Source: Vibrio hannami | GTDB lineage: Bacteria; Pseudomonadota; Gammaproteobacteria; Enterobacterales; Vibrionaceae | DNA: 64,000 nt | Reading direction: 5' to 3' | Assembly: GCF_029589055.1 (NCBI RefSeq) | Contig: NZ_JARQZP010000007.1 | Coordinates: 1-64,000, forward strand | Shown: one piece after another, positions 24,764 through 35,025 of the stretch | Position numbering within the stretch: position 1 is the first letter of the stretch | Layout: every line of letters starts with the position of its first letter | Made by a program: the position numbers and the translations under genes | The notes under the pieces: generated by a model | Seen by the model: only the letters and a program-made list of their open reading frames with translations | Told to the model about the DNA's origin: nothing | The model's database searches: none

Positions 24764-25585
24764 ATGTTCTCTGTTAATACAGCTTTAGGCTACAAAGCAC
24801 CTTTAGACGTCAATAATCTTTCGGATAAAGATACGGCTATCTCAATTGAGGGCCTTAACCTGTTTTATAAAGACAGTGGACAGGCTCTCAATGACATTTC
24901 TATGCGTATACCCAAAGGAAAAGTTACCGCGTTTATCGGGCCTTCAGGTTGCGGTAAGTCAACTTTGCTTCGCTGTATAAACCGTATGAACGACCTGGTT
25001 GATGGCTGTAAAATTGAAGGCAAAGTATTACTACACGGAAAAAATGTATACGATTCGCAGGTAGACGTTGCAACGTTGCGTCGCCGGGTTGGCATGGTAT
25101 TTCAAAGGCCAAACCCTTTTCCTAAGTCTATTTACGAGAACGTTGTATTTGGCCTAAGGCTACAAGGGATTAAAAATGCTCGAGTTCTGGATGATGCCGC
25201 AGAACGCTCGTTAAAAGCAGCAGCACTATGGGATGAAGTTAAGAACCGACTGCATGAGAATGCTTTTGGGTTATCCGGAGGACAGCAGCAGCGCCTGGTG
25301 ATAGCAAGAGCTATTGCTATTGAACCCGAGGTGCTATTACTTGATGAACCAACTTCTGCACTGGATCCTATATCGACGTTAACAATAGAAGAACTGGTGC
25401 ATGACTTAAAAACCAAGTATACAGTAGTTATCGTTACCCATAACATGCAGCAGGCGGCACGAGTAAGTGACCATACGGCGTTTGTTCATTTAGGGCAACT
25501 AGTCGAGTATAACGATACAGACTCTATTTTTACGTCACCAAAACAAAAACGTACAGAGGACTACATTACCGGGCGTTACGGTTAA
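24764..25585 (+). CDS. pstB: Phosphate ABC transporter ATP-binding protein PstB
   Basis: A 273-aa ABC ATPase. Walker [11 protein letters not shown] loop [19 protein letters not shown] signature LSGGQQQRL, Walker [13 protein letters not shown] and the switch histidine in [11 protein letters not shown] are all present. The QRPNPFP segment is characteristic of PstB. It powers phosphate import through PstC-PstA and helps signal phosphate status to PhoR. Its start is 2 bp after the pstA stop. Confidence 0.98.
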   Translation: MFSVNTALGYKAPLDVNNLSDKDTAISIEGLNLFYKDSGQALNDISMRIPKGKVTAFIGPSGCGKSTLLRCINRMNDLVDGCKIEGKVLLHGKNVYDSQVDVATLRRRVGMVFQRPNPFPKSIYENVVFGLRLQGIKNARVLDDAAERSLKAAALWDEVKNRLHENAFGLSGGQQQRLVIARAIAIEPEVLLLDEPTSALDPISTLTIEELVHDLKTKYTVVIVTHNMQQAARVSDHTAFVHLGQLVEYNDTDSIFTSPKQKRTEDYITGRYG

Positions 25586-25621
25586 ATTTATACTCAAGTG
25601 TTAAGCAGGATAGGAGAACAT

Positions 25622-26320
25622 ATGCATTTTGGCCGTCATATTTCCGGGCAATTTAACGTAGAACTGGAGTCCCTCAGAACCCATGTATTAACCATGGGAG
25701 GGCTGGTAGAGCAGCAGCTATCGTTTGCTATGCAAGCTTTAAATAAAGATGATATCGAGCTTGCAAGGAAAGTCGTGCGTGACGACCACAAAGTGAATGC
25801 AATGGAAGTGTCGATTGATGAAGCCTGTACACGTATCATCGCAAAGAGACAGCCTACAGCCATTGACCTTAGGTTGATTATGGCAATCATCAAAACTATT
25901 ACGGATTTGGAGCGAATTGGTGATGTCGCGGCCCGAATAGCCAGAGTTGCAATAGAGACGCCCTCATCAAAAGGGCAGAGGTATCATGTTTCTCTTGAGC
26001 CACTATGTCTGCAAGCAATAGCAATGTTACACCAGGTACTAGATGCATTTGCGAGAATGGATATAGATGCAGCAGCAGAGGCTTTTAAGTTAGATAACAA
26101 GTTAGATGCAGAATATGACGCAGTTATAAAGCAGCTAACGAAATATATGATGGAAGAGCCGAAGAATATCCCAAGTATTCTTCAGGTTATGTGGTCAGCA
26201 AGGGCCATAGAACGTGTTGGTGATCGCTGCCAGCATATCTGCGAGTACATCATTTATTTTGTGAAAGGAAAGGATATCCGTCACCTGGACGAAAATGATA
26301 TCGATAAGTATATCAAGTAA
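25622..26320 (+). CDS. phoU: Phosphate signalling regulator PhoU
   Basis: A 232-aa protein made of two PhoU three-helix repeats (about 18-105 and 120-205). Metal-binding motifs of the DLR and EYDAVIKQ type are visible (AIDLRLIMAIIKTITDLERIGD and WSARAIERVGDRCQHI in shortened form). PhoU links Pst transport to PhoR and keeps the kinase off in high phosphate. The ATG at 25622 has AGGAG 5 nt upstream. An upstream GTG at 25598 is less likely. It is the last gene of the pst operon. Confidence 0.96.
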   Translation: MHFGRHISGQFNVELESLRTHVLTMGGLVEQQLSFAMQALNKDDIELARKVVRDDHKVNAMEVSIDEACTRIIAKRQPTAIDLRLIMAIIKTITDLERIGDVAARIARVAIETPSSKGQRYHVSLEPLCLQAIAMLHQVLDAFARMDIDAAAEAFKLDNKLDAEYDAVIKQLTKYMMEEPKNIPSILQVMWSARAIERVGDRCQHICEYIIYFVKGKDIRHLDENDIDKYIK

Positions 26321-26324
26321 GAGA

Positions 26325-26344
26325 AGGCGGTCGTGAAACCGCCT
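26325..26344. terminator. Hairpin between convergent phoU and the outer membrane protein gene
   Basis: AGGCGGT pairs with ACCGCCT around a 6-nt loop, 5 nt after the phoU stop and 13 bp from the end of the opposite gene. The T tract is poor on both strands, so efficiency is uncertain. Position suggests a shared terminator. Confidence 0.6.
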
Positions 26345-26356
26345 CTATAGAATCAG

Positions 26357-26896
26357 TTAGAACTTGTATCCAACTGTGAAAGAGAAATAATCTGCATCCA
26401 TAGAGTCGATACTCGTTAGATCAAATCTCATATCTGCATAGACACCAGCATCAAATTGAGCCCTGGCCCCAATTCCTAGATGAATCGCTGAATCGTTGTA
26501 CTTTTCAGAGTAGCTGTAATCACCGTAGGACAAAGTGATTTCTTCTTTATAGCGTGTAAACCCAATAGCACCGTATGGCTTGACGCTGAACTGATCTAAC
26601 TGAAATGCATAACCAATATCAGTATCGATTTTAAAGGAGCCGCCGTCTATTTCCGATGAGAAACCATATTCACTGACTTTATCTGAGTTTTTTTCATATG
26701 ACACATTTAAACCTAAGATACGGTTGAAGTCATACCCGTATTCCAGCTTAAAACCATTTCCAGCATCATAGGTAGCGTCTAAATCTGAAAAGTCTAATGA
26801 TGAGTAACCAATTCCTGCTCTGTGGCCACTAAAGTCGTCCATCGCGATAGTGCTAAAAGAAAGTGTTGAAAGTACAGCCACTGCTAATTTTTTCAT
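26357..26896 (-). CDS. Predicted outer membrane beta-barrel protein
   Basis: A 179-aa protein with a signal peptide (MKKLAVAVLSTLSFSTIA) and eight or so amphipathic beta strands ending in an aromatic residue (FSFTVGYKF), typical of small OmpA- or Ail-like eight-stranded barrels. Patterns such as GIGYSSLDF, GFKLEYGYDF and VKPYGAIGFTRY fit porin-family barrels (OMP_b-brl type). No specific function can be assigned. The longer frame with an extra 19 residues is rejected because the ATG at 26896 gives the signal peptide and has GGTGGA 8 nt upstream. It is downstream of, and convergent with, the pst operon. Confidence 0.8.
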   Translation of the reverse strand: MKKLAVAVLSTLSFSTIAMDDFSGHRAGIGYSSLDFSDLDATYDAGNGFKLEYGYDFNRILGLNVSYEKNSDKVSEYGFSSEIDGGSFKIDTDIGYAFQLDQFSVKPYGAIGFTRYKEEITLSYGDYSYSEKYNDSAIHLGIGARAQFDAGVYADMRFDLTSIDSMDADYFSFTVGYKF

Positions 26897-27027
26897 TAAT
26901 ATATCCACCGGATTAGTTGAGTTTCCTCTTCCAAAGTGAGAGCTAATGAACATCCTGTAACTGGCGGCTACTTTATAGATAGTATTAATGTGTTTCTAAA
27001 CAGAAGAAGTTATATTGGTGATAAGTG

Positions 27028-27978
27028 CTACTTATTAAATTGTTCAAGAAACTCTTGCTCTTGCTTTTCGAGAAGCGATTGAATTAAAGAGTTCAACCAT
27101 TGAGTTAATGGATCATTGGTATTTTTTTGGTGGTAGTGACTTTTTAATGGATGGTTTACATCAATGCCAGTTAGGTCGACTTTGATTGCACGAAGCCTTG
27201 GGTTATCCAGGAATGGAAATATTGACGTTGTAGGTAAATACATGTCAGTTTCTTGAATGACGTCCACTAAAGCCATCAGGTATTCCGAACGAAATCCCAA
27301 CTTTGCTTTTAGGCCTAATGAGTTAAGTACTTCTTCTGCTATAACGCTGTAGGTATTCCACCCAGGAACAATCAAAGATGCAAGCTCGTAATCAGCAAAT
27401 ATATGCGGTCTTGTAATACGCCCTTTTATTGGATGATCCCGCCTGACTGCAACATAAGAGTTCATATCCAATAATTTTTCAGATCTCACCATCTTCGATG
27501 TATTGGAGATTTCATGATTGACTCCAATAAGAATTTCACCTTTTTCTATATCGGATAAGGTTGTAGCACTCCATGAGAGTAACTGAAGATCTGCTTTGGG
27601 CGCTTGCTTTTTGATTTCCTTTACAATTTTTCCTGATATCGCACATAGTACCGTTGAGTTTAAGGCTATTTTTATCGGTTTATCTATCGATTGTAGATCT
27701 AGTTTTTGACCTAAGTTAAGAGTGTTAGATAACTCATTCATAAGTGGAGTAAGGCGCGAAGCTAAACTCTCCGCATAAGCAGTAGCAGTCAGCCCTTTGG
27801 GTGACTTGATAAATAAGTCATCAGAGAAATGATTTCTCAATTTCTGAAGTGATTGACTAATGGCAGGCTGAGAGACATAAAGTCTCTCAGAGGCTTTTCG
27901 CATATTCAGTTCTTGAGACAGGACAAGAAATGTTCGAAGTAAATTTAAATCCAGATTTTGATAAAGATCTTTCGCCAT
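27028..27978 (-). CDS. LysR family transcriptional regulator
   Basis: A 316-aa LysR regulator. The winged helix (about 10-65) has the usual pattern LRTFLVLSQELNMRKASERL and YVSQPAISQSLQKLR. A substrate-binding domain follows, rather divergent. The ATG at 27978 overlaps the ppk2 stop by one base (TGATG), so both genes are in one transcript and translationally coupled. That arrangement hints at a role linked to PPK2 or its signal, but the target is unknown. A TTG one codon earlier is possible. Confidence 0.87.
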   Translation of the reverse strand: MAKDLYQNLDLNLLRTFLVLSQELNMRKASERLYVSQPAISQSLQKLRNHFSDDLFIKSPKGLTATAYAESLASRLTPLMNELSNTLNLGQKLDLQSIDKPIKIALNSTVLCAISGKIVKEIKKQAPKADLQLLSWSATTLSDIEKGEILIGVNHEISNTSKMVRSEKLLDMNSYVAVRRDHPIKGRITRPHIFADYELASLIVPGWNTYSVIAEEVLNSLGLKAKLGFRSEYLMALVDVIQETDMYLPTTSIFPFLDNPRLRAIKVDLTGIDVNHPLKSHYHQKNTNDPLTQWLNSLIQSLLEKQEQEFLEQFNK

Positions 27979-28754
27979 CAATATTTCTCGGGTACGTGTT
28001 GCTGCTCTTCAATTGGAGCTCTAATGTAACCCTCTTTGTTAATTTCGGGTAGTTCTATTTCCGGGTGTTCAACTTCTTGATATTCAATGGAAGAGAGTAG
28101 GTGACTAATACAGTTTAATCGAGCACGCTTCTTATCGTCTGAAGGGACGACCCACCAGGGACACTGTTTAGTGTCGGTGTATTTAAACATCTGATCTTTC
28201 GCTTCTGAATACTCCTTCCAGCGGCTGCGGGATTGAAGATCCATCGGGCTGAATTTCCAGCGTTTAATTGGTGTATTGATTCGTTCTAAAAAGCGCTTTT
28301 CCTGCTCTTCATCAGAAACCGAGAACCAATATTTAAGAAGGATAATTCCTGAGCGGGTGAGCATTCTTTCGAATTCAGGACAAGAGCGCAGAAACTCTTC
28401 ATACTCATCGTCACTACAAAATCCCATGACTTTTTCAACACCAGCCCGGTTATACCAGCTTCGGTCAAACAGAACCATCTCGCCAGCGGAAGGAAGATGG
28501 GCAACATAACGCTGAAAATACCACTGGGTTTTCTCACGTTCAGTCGGTGCTGGAAGAGCGGTAACTCTGCAGACTCGAGGATTAAGTTTTTCCGTAATTC
28601 GTTTGATCACGCCACCTTTACCGGCGGCATCTCGGCCTTCAAACAATACTACGACTTTTAACCCTTCCTGCTTAACCCACTCTTGTAGCTTAACCAGTTC
28701 GATTTGCAGTTTTCCAAGCTCTCTTTCATATTCTTCTTTTTTTAGCTTTCCCAT
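27978..28754 (-). CDS. ppk2: Polyphosphate kinase 2 (PPK2)
   Basis: A 258-aa class I PPK2 that uses polyphosphate to phosphorylate nucleoside diphosphates, or the reverse. Walker A is EGRDAAGKGG (about residues 39-48), Walker B is LFDRSWYNRAGVE, and the lid region includes KRWKFSPMDLQSR. It has a single domain, so is not the fused double form. It lies 54 bp after cutC, and a TATAAT hexamer at 28786-28791 (minus strand) could be a -10. With PPK1 and Ppx nearby, the locus holds both synthesis and use of polyphosphate. Confidence 0.95.
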   Translation of the reverse strand: MGKLKKEEYERELGKLQIELVKLQEWVKQEGLKVVVLFEGRDAAGKGGVIKRITEKLNPRVCRVTALPAPTEREKTQWYFQRYVAHLPSAGEMVLFDRSWYNRAGVEKVMGFCSDDEYEEFLRSCPEFERMLTRSGIILLKYWFSVSDEEQEKRFLERINTPIKRWKFSPMDLQSRSRWKEYSEAKDQMFKYTDTKQCPWWVVPSDDKKRARLNCISHLLSSIEYQEVEHPEIELPEINKEGYIRAPIEEQQHVPEKY

Positions 28755-28808
28755 AATAAACCTACATCCGTTTAGTTTGTATACAATTATAGAACAGATG
28801 ACGGAAAA

Positions 28809-29552
28809 CTAATTTAAGGATTTCAGTGAATTGAGTACTTGAGCTATCTTTTCACTGCTCGTGACGGGGATGATATGGTCACTAATATCGGCATTTCCCA
28901 TATGAGCTGAGGCGACATTTTTCATATAGCTGACTCTTTGAGACTTTCCTGATAGGTGAACTTCATTAACCCCTGTTGCCGATACAATTTCTGCAACGTT
29001 ATCGGCACTAACTCCTGCACCAGCCATAATAGAAAGCTTGTTCCCTGCGAGTTTTCTCATGGAACGGATCGTATCCCGGCCTTCATAGGCTGTGGTCTTT
29101 AGTCCAGATGTAAGTACTCGCTCACAACCAAGAGATTTAATAGCGTCAATCGCTTGTTCATAGTCAGAGCAATGATCAATGGCTCTATGGAAGGTAGTTC
29201 CTACACCAGAGGCTGCTGACATTAGTCGTATACAGGTATCTTCATCTATGACGCCTTCAGAAGTAAGAACGCCAAATACAACACCGTCGACTCCGGCTTT
29301 TTTCGCGATATAGATATCCTCCAACATGGACTCTATATCATCGCTATCGTACAAAAAATCGCCTTGTCGGGGACGAATCATCGCATAGACAGGAATGGAG
29401 GATATTCTGGCTGCTTGTTTCATTATGCCGTAACTTGGTGTCAAACCACCAAGCGCGAGAGAAGAACATAGCTCTATTCTTGTCGCTCCACCTTTTATAG
29501 CGTTATGAAGAGACTCTAGGTTATCGATACAGACTTCGACTTCAATTGACAT
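28809..29552 (-). CDS. cutC: Copper homeostasis protein CutC
   Basis: A 247-aa CutC with a TIM-barrel fold. Family motifs are present: [69 protein letters not shown] and [13 protein letters not shown]. The physiological role is debated: it was linked to copper tolerance in E. coli, but the biochemical activity is unclear. I use the ATG at 29552. A TTG six codons upstream is in frame. It is followed in the same direction by ppk2 and a LysR gene. Confidence 0.93.
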   Translation of the reverse strand: MSIEVEVCIDNLESLHNAIKGGATRIELCSSLALGGLTPSYGIMKQAARISSIPVYAMIRPRQGDFLYDSDDIESMLEDIYIAKKAGVDGVVFGVLTSEGVIDEDTCIRLMSAASGVGTTFHRAIDHCSDYEQAIDAIKSLGCERVLTSGLKTTAYEGRDTIRSMRKLAGNKLSIMAGAGVSADNVAEIVSATGVNEVHLSGKSQRVSYMKNVASAHMGNADISDHIIPVTSSEKIAQVLNSLKSLN

Positions 29553-29631
29553 AGGTGTTGCCCATTCCAAATATTAGATTAAAGAGAGTATCAGGAATGT
29601 AAGTGAGCACCAGTGGCAGAGGCAAAATTTG

Positions 29632-29667
29632 GAACAAAAAGAAAGCCCGAACTGATGTCCGGGCTTT
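29632..29667 (-). terminator. Terminator after the peroxiredoxin gene
   Basis: AAAGCCCG pairs with CGGGCTTT around a 10-nt loop. On the minus strand the stem is followed by CTTTTTGTT. The peroxiredoxin stop codon is about 95 nt upstream. Confidence 0.8.
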
Positions 29668-29762
29668 TGTCTTGGGCTGATTATTACTTTATAACTGATT
29701 GGCGTGCGTTTTTTCGCTTTATATTTTGTCCAACCAAGTCCGTTGAGCTTAGGACTAAGTAA

Positions 29763-30371
29763 TTACTTGTTCAGGTCGTCAGCGTGCTCTGACAGGAACG
29801 CAGCTACACCTGTTGGTGTTGCGTCCATACCTGCTTTACCTTCTTCCCACTGTGCAGGGCAAACTTCACCGTTCTTCTCGTGGAAGTTTAGTGCGTCAAC
29901 CATACGTAGCATTTCATCAATGTTACGGCCAAGTGGAAGGTCATTAACTACCTGATGACGTACTAGGCCATCAGAATCAATTAGGAAAGATGCGCGGAAT
30001 GCAACACCTGCTTCAGGGTGTTCAATACCGTATGCCTGGCAAATCTCGTGCTTAACGTCAGCAACAAGAGGATATTTAACTTCACCGATACCGCCGTCAG
30101 CAACAGCAGTGTTACGCCATGCGTTGTGCGAGAACTGAGAATCGATAGATACGCCGATTACTTCAACGCCTTTTTCCTGGAAATCTGCGAAACGCTTGTC
30201 AAAAGCGATTAGCTCAGATGGGCAAACGAAAGTAAAGTCTAGTGGGTAAAAGAATACAACCGCTTTTTTACCTTTAGTGAACTCTGCAAAGTTGAAGTTT
30301 TCAACGATTTCACCATTACCTAGTACAGCTGCAGAAGTAAAATCTGGGGCTTGACGACCAACTAGTACCAT
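29763..30371 (-). CDS. 2-Cys peroxiredoxin (AhpC/TSA family)
   Basis: A 202-aa typical 2-Cys peroxiredoxin that reduces hydrogen peroxide and organic peroxides. The peroxidatic cysteine is C50 in FYPLDFTFVCPSEL and the resolving cysteine is C171 in GEVCPAQW. The Arg of FRASFLID and the C-terminal extension are present. It is of the Prx1/AhpC class but without a visible partner flavoprotein AhpF, so thioredoxin is the likely reductant. The divergent neighbour oxyR makes peroxide control plausible. Confidence 0.95.
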   Translation of the reverse strand: MVLVGRQAPDFTSAAVLGNGEIVENFNFAEFTKGKKAVVFFYPLDFTFVCPSELIAFDKRFADFQEKGVEVIGVSIDSQFSHNAWRNTAVADGGIGEVKYPLVADVKHEICQAYGIEHPEAGVAFRASFLIDSDGLVRHQVVNDLPLGRNIDEMLRMVDALNFHEKNGEVCPAQWEEGKAGMDATPTGVAAFLSEHADDLNK

Positions 30372-30603
30372 TTTATTGCTCCTAAATAATAAATATTTAT
30401 CAAACCTTTGGGTTTGGTTCCGTGTTTCGACAAGGAAACTATAGTACAGATTTGAGGTTGTAAAAAAGCGAATTAAATAGATTGATTTAATCGAAAAAAG
30501 CGATGAATATGGAAGTTCGGATTTTCAAGTCGATTCAATCACTATTAGTAAGTGGATTGATAGTTAAGCTTGAATAAAGAAATAAAAAGTTTAGACGGTT
30601 ACT

Positions 30604-31509
30604 ATGAACAAATGGCCTAGTTTAAAACAGCTGCATTATTTGGTTACCTTACACGAAACCCGCCACTTTAGTGACGCGGCGGAGCGCTGCTTTGTCAGTC
30701 AGTCAACACTGAGTAAAGGTATCCAAAACCTGGAAGAGATGATTGGTTGCCCGCTTTATGAAAAAAAGGACAAAAAAAGCCCGCTTGTATTTACTATGGC
30801 TGGTGAGCAGGTAGTTTCTCACGGAAGAGAGTTGCTAGCTAAAGGGCAAGATCTGATAGAGCTTGGTAAGCTGTGTCAGGGGGGAACCATGAATGGGCAG
30901 TTGAGAGTTGGCTGCATCCCTACGATTGCTCCCTTTTTACTTTGCGATTTGGTACAGGAAGTTAACCAACGATTTCCTGAACTGGATTTGCTGCTTCGTG
31001 AAGATACAACGTCGAACCTTCTTCAGGCGTTAAAGCATGGGGAAATGGATGTTCTGATACTCGCACTGCCAGTTGATATTGGTAGTATGCATAGTCAGGT
31101 GGTGGGGCAGGATCCTTTCCGCATGGTAATAAGCCGCAATCAGGCTGGCAGTATCCGTGTTCCAATAAAATATGATGATCTTCCTGATGAGTCAGTATTT
31201 TTGCTAGAGAATGAACACTGCCTTACCGAACACGCAGTATCTGCCTGTAAGTTGACTGATAAAGAAAAAATCAACCCATTTACCGCAACCAGCCTGCATA
31301 CGTTGGTTCAGATGGTGGCGAATGGCCTGGGCACAACCTTTATTCCTCAAATGGCTATTGAACATGGCTTGCTGGATAACCAAAATCTGGTGGTGGTTGA
31401 TCCGCCGGGCCAAAAAGCCTATAGGGATATTGGACTTGTGTGGAGACCAAGTTCTTCTCGTTACGAAACGTTTGAACAGTTAGCAGATGTGGTTGCCGAG
31501 CTTCTGTAG
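30604..31509 (+). CDS. oxyR: Hydrogen peroxide-inducible regulator OxyR
   Basis: A 301-aa LysR regulator of the OxyR type. The helix-turn-helix contains ARHFSDAAERCFVSQSTLSKG-like residues (here RHFSDAAERCFVSQSTLSK). The redox pair sits in ENEHCLTEHAVSACK as C206 and C215, nine residues apart like C199 and C208 of E. coli. Other motifs include GCIPTIAPFLL, LREDTTSNLLQALKHGEMD and the ATSLHTLVQMVANGLG segment. It is divergent from a 2-Cys peroxiredoxin gene, a common OxyR arrangement. An operator in the 232-bp gap was not convincingly identified. Confidence 0.93.
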   Translation: MNKWPSLKQLHYLVTLHETRHFSDAAERCFVSQSTLSKGIQNLEEMIGCPLYEKKDKKSPLVFTMAGEQVVSHGRELLAKGQDLIELGKLCQGGTMNGQLRVGCIPTIAPFLLCDLVQEVNQRFPELDLLLREDTTSNLLQALKHGEMDVLILALPVDIGSMHSQVVGQDPFRMVISRNQAGSIRVPIKYDDLPDESVFLLENEHCLTEHAVSACKLTDKEKINPFTATSLHTLVQMVANGLGTTFIPQMAIEHGLLDNQNLVVVDPPGQKAYRDIGLVWRPSSSRYETFEQLADVVAELL

Positions 31510-31524
31510 CTGAAAAAAGAAAGG

Positions 31525-31586
31525 AGGGGGCACCTGGGCTTCCGGTTGTTGCCCCCTTTGAAAGGGCTTCCTCTGGGGAGAGGAAG
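31525..31586. terminator. Two hairpins between convergent oxyR and glcB
   Basis: GGGGGCA pairs with TGCCCCC (31526-31556) and CTTCCTCT pairs with AGAGGAAG around a GGGG loop (31567-31586). On the minus strand the first stem is followed by TCCTTTCTTTTTT, a good terminator for glcB. On the plus strand the T content is poor. Confidence 0.65.
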
Positions 31587-31651
31587 TTATCGTTATGATT
31601 TTTGGTTTTTTAACTAGATCGCTTTTTAGCTATTTCTCTTTTAGTTCAGAA

Positions 31652-33817
31652 TTATTGGGCTTTTAGTTTTCTACGCATAGCATGCAGAACAGGTTCAGTA
31701 TAACCACTTGGCTGGGCTCTACCGTCAAATATCAGTTCACATGCCGCTTTAAAGGCAATGCTGTTCTCAAATTCCGGAGCCATGTTGATATAGCCAGAAT
31801 CACCAGCGTTTTGTTGGTCTACTATCGCAGCCATACGCTTGAGGGTTTCCATAACCCGCTCTTCTGAACAGATACCATGGTGCAACCAGTTAGCGATATG
31901 CTGACTTGAGATGCGGAGGGTTGCTCTGTCTTCCATCAATCCAGTGTTGTTGATATCAGGAACCTTCGAACATCCAACGCCCTGATCTACCCAGCGAACC
32001 ACGTAACCTAAAATGCCTTGTGTATTGTTATCCAGCTCTTTCTGAATATCTTCTTCTGTTAGCTTTTGGTCTCCCAGTAGCGGAATAGTCAGAATGTCAT
32101 CAACGCTAGCCTGTTTACGACTCTTCAACTCTTCCTGACGGCTAGGTACGCTCACCTGATGATAGTGCAGGGCATGCAGTGTAGCTGCTGTCGGTGATGG
32201 CACCCATGCTGTATTAGCTCCTGCCATTGGGTGTCCTAGTTTAGCTTCCATCATCTTCGCCATATTATCCGGCTCTGGCCACATACCTTTACCAATCTGT
32301 GCTTTGCCCGGAAGCCCGCAGGCTAGGCCAATATCAACGTTTTGATCTTCGTAAGCACCTATCCAGGTCATGGTTTTTAGCTGACCTTTTGGTGCAAATG
32401 GTCCCGCTTCCATGCTGGTGTGAATTTCGTCTCCGGTTCGGTCAAGGAAGCCTGTATTAATAAAGACAACTCGTTCTTTAGCGGCGCGGATACACTCCTT
32501 CAGGTTTACCGATGTGCGGCGCTCTTCGTCCATTATGCCAACTTTTATTGTGTTGCGTTCCAGCCCTAAAGCATCTTCGATACGACCAAATAGCTCAGTG
32601 GTAAAAGCAACCTCTTCGGGGCCATGCATTTTAGGTTTTACTATATTAATGCTATTAGCAGTAGAGTTGTTGAATGGGCTGTTTCCCTTTAGATCGTGCA
32701 TAGCGATCAGTGAGGAAATCATGCCATCCATGATACCTTCAGGAATTTCATTACCGTCTTTGTCCAGAATGGCAGGCGTAGTCATCAGGTGTCCTACGTT
32801 ACGGATGAACAGCATACTACGGCCTTTAAGTGAAACCTCTCCGCCGTTTATACTGGTGTAGATGCGATCAGCGTTCATCTCACGGGTCATCAATTTGCCA
32901 TTTTTCTCAAAGGTATCCTGAAGATCTCCCTTCATTAAGCCAAGCCAGTTCTGGTATGCGAGTGCCTTGTCCTCGCCATCAACTGCAGCAACCGAATCTT
33001 CGCAATCCATGATGGTGGTAAGGGCAGCTTCAACGGCAATATCTTTTATACCCGCTGTGTCTTGTTTGCCGATAGGTGCTGTTGGGTCTATCTGAATCTC
33101 CAGATGCAGGTTATTGTGTTTTAAAAGAATCGCACTTGGTGAAGAAGCATCGCCCTGATAACCAACAAGCTGAGAGTCATCAACCAGAGTCACTTGTTCG
33201 CCGTTGTCTAATGTTGCGCTTAATGATGAAGCGATGGAGTAGCTGGTGATATCCTTATGAGAAGTGCCATTTAGTGGAGCGACAGAATCAAGAAGCTCAC
33301 GAGCAAAGGTGATAACTTTATTACCGCGAACCGGATTATAACCGCTGCCTCTTTCTGCGCCGTCTTCTTCACTGATTGCGTCTGTGCCGTAAAGTGCATC
33401 ATAAAGGCTGCCCCAGCGAGCGTTAGCAGCGTTTAGTGCAAAGCGCGCATTCATGATAGGTACAACTAACTGTGGGCCAGCCTGAGTAGCTATCTCTGGT
33501 TCAACATTAGCTGTAGTGATTTGAAAATCATCACCTTCATCAACCAGATACCCGATCTCTTTCAGGTAGTTTTTATATTCCGCCGGATTCAGAGGTTGGT
33601 TTGCATGTTGTTTATGCCAATTGTCTATCTGACTTTGCAGTATTTCTCGTTTCTCAAGAAGAGCTTTGTTCTTTGGCGAAAGGTCATCCAGGATGGTTTC
33701 AAACTCTTTCCAGAATGTGTCAGCATCGACGCCAGTGCCGGGAATGATACGGTCGTTAACTAGCGAGTAAAGGGTGCTATCGATCTGCAAACTTCCCTGT
33801 TGAATTCGATTGCTCAT
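31652..33817 (-). CDS. glcB: Malate synthase G
   Basis: A 721-aa malate synthase of the large monomeric G isoform, which condenses glyoxylate and acetyl-CoA to malate. Motifs include [81 protein letters not shown] and [20 protein letters not shown]. Length matches E. coli GlcB (723). No isoform A (AceB) is encoded here, so this enzyme is likely to serve the glyoxylate shunt with the aceA gene 1.2 kb away. The start has AGGGAGA upstream. Confidence 0.97.
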   Translation of the reverse strand: MSNRIQQGSLQIDSTLYSLVNDRIIPGTGVDADTFWKEFETILDDLSPKNKALLEKREILQSQIDNWHKQHANQPLNPAEYKNYLKEIGYLVDEGDDFQITTANVEPEIATQAGPQLVVPIMNARFALNAANARWGSLYDALYGTDAISEEDGAERGSGYNPVRGNKVITFARELLDSVAPLNGTSHKDITSYSIASSLSATLDNGEQVTLVDDSQLVGYQGDASSPSAILLKHNNLHLEIQIDPTAPIGKQDTAGIKDIAVEAALTTIMDCEDSVAAVDGEDKALAYQNWLGLMKGDLQDTFEKNGKLMTREMNADRIYTSINGGEVSLKGRSMLFIRNVGHLMTTPAILDKDGNEIPEGIMDGMISSLIAMHDLKGNSPFNNSTANSINIVKPKMHGPEEVAFTTELFGRIEDALGLERNTIKVGIMDEERRTSVNLKECIRAAKERVVFINTGFLDRTGDEIHTSMEAGPFAPKGQLKTMTWIGAYEDQNVDIGLACGLPGKAQIGKGMWPEPDNMAKMMEAKLGHPMAGANTAWVPSPTAATLHALHYHQVSVPSRQEELKSRKQASVDDILTIPLLGDQKLTEEDIQKELDNNTQGILGYVVRWVDQGVGCSKVPDINNTGLMEDRATLRISSQHIANWLHHGICSEERVMETLKRMAAIVDQQNAGDSGYINMAPEFENSIAFKAACELIFDGRAQPSGYTEPVLHAMRRKLKAQ

Positions 33818-33943
33818 AGAGTTCTCCCTGGATAATTCTTCGTCCTTAACTATGAAGAAAAGTCTAGGGAGATGGTCATAATTTAGCTAATTTATAGTGG
33901 TTATAGTCGGTATTTATTAAATGAATGATGACAGTTAATCTTA

Positions 33944-34894
33944 TTATTTATCCGCCTCGTCTAACTCTGTGGCCGTTTCTTTTATAAGCCTGCGCATCCA
34001 TTGGTGACCCGGATTACTTTGCAGAAGTGGACTCCAGGCCATTTTGACTTCCAACGTATCGATGCTGAAAGGTGCAGGGCGAACTATCAACCTTGGGTTT
34101 ATGGTGTGGGATTTTGCAATCTTACTCGGCACGGTAAGAATCAGGTTTTTCTGCTCAGCAAACAGTACCGCAGAAAGATAGTGTCGGGTGAACACCGTTA
34201 TGTTTCGGGTTTTTCCGATTTTCATCAGTGCAGCATCAACCCAGCCGAGTTTTTGAACATCACTCGGGTTTACGCCTACTCCCGTACCCATCCCGGTTTT
34301 ATTCACCCACACATGTTGGGCTTGCAGGTAACTGTTGAGGTCGAAGTTTTCCGCTATCGGGTTATCTTTGCTGAATATACAGCAGAAGTTGTCGTGCCAT
34401 AAGCTGGTCTGGTGGAACGACTGGGGGATATTGTCAAAACGGTTAATGATCAAATCTACAGAACCTTGTTCAACATCCTGATAATTCACGTCACTAGGGG
34501 TCATGATATCTAGCCGAACCTTAGGTGCGATATGATTAAGCTTTTCCAACAGTGGCAGAAGTAGGGTGGCTTCTGAGTAGTCGCTGGCCATTATTCGGAA
34601 AACTCTGTCGCTATCCTCTGCGTTAAACTCAGCGGTCGGTTGAACCGCCTTTTCTATATTCGACAGAACGTTCCTAATCATAGGCTGTAAGCGAGTTGCA
34701 CGCTCGGTTGGAATCATTCCTTCGTTGGTTCTGACCAACAGTGGGTCACCGAACAACTCTCTTAATCTTCGAAGTGCATTACTCATTGCTGGCTGGCTTA
34801 CCCCTAATTGATTTGCCGAACGAGTTACGTTTCTTTCTCTTAATAAAACGTCGAGATATACCAGCAAGTTAAGATCGATTCTATTAACATTCAT
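33944..34894 (-). CDS. LysR family regulator between the glyoxylate-shunt genes
   Basis: A 316-aa LysR regulator with the NodD-like pattern LNLLVYLDVLLRERNVTRSANQLGVSQPAMSNALRR (in parts: DLNLLVYLDVLLRERNVTRS then LGVSQPAMSNALRRLR). It is transcribed divergently from aceA, with 131 bp between starts, and lies upstream of glcB in the same direction with a 126-bp gap. The location suggests it senses a metabolite and controls isocitrate lyase or malate synthase (inference from position). No E. coli counterpart (E. coli uses IclR) is expected. Confidence 0.85.
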   Translation of the reverse strand: MNVNRIDLNLLVYLDVLLRERNVTRSANQLGVSQPAMSNALRRLRELFGDPLLVRTNEGMIPTERATRLQPMIRNVLSNIEKAVQPTAEFNAEDSDRVFRIMASDYSEATLLLPLLEKLNHIAPKVRLDIMTPSDVNYQDVEQGSVDLIINRFDNIPQSFHQTSLWHDNFCCIFSKDNPIAENFDLNSYLQAQHVWVNKTGMGTGVGVNPSDVQKLGWVDAALMKIGKTRNITVFTRHYLSAVLFAEQKNLILTVPSKIAKSHTINPRLIVRPAPFSIDTLEVKMAWSPLLQSNPGHQWMRRLIKETATELDEADK

Positions 34895-35025
34895 TAAATA
34901 AATACCGAATATAGAGACTATAAATTAACATAATTGTCACACATCGCCTTAAACTTTGTCCGTGATGTACGTTTTACAACTGACCTAAGTTGGTCACATT
35001 TAAATCCAAGAACGAGGGAACGGTC

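Noticed and set aside
28755..28808. Pho box upstream of ppk2
   Set aside because: Only one half-site (CCGTCAT on the minus strand) is seen, without a second repeat 11 bp away.
30372..30603. OxyR operator between the peroxiredoxin gene and oxyR
   Set aside because: Scattered ATAG and CTAT tetranucleotides are present, but not with the required regular spacing over four sites.
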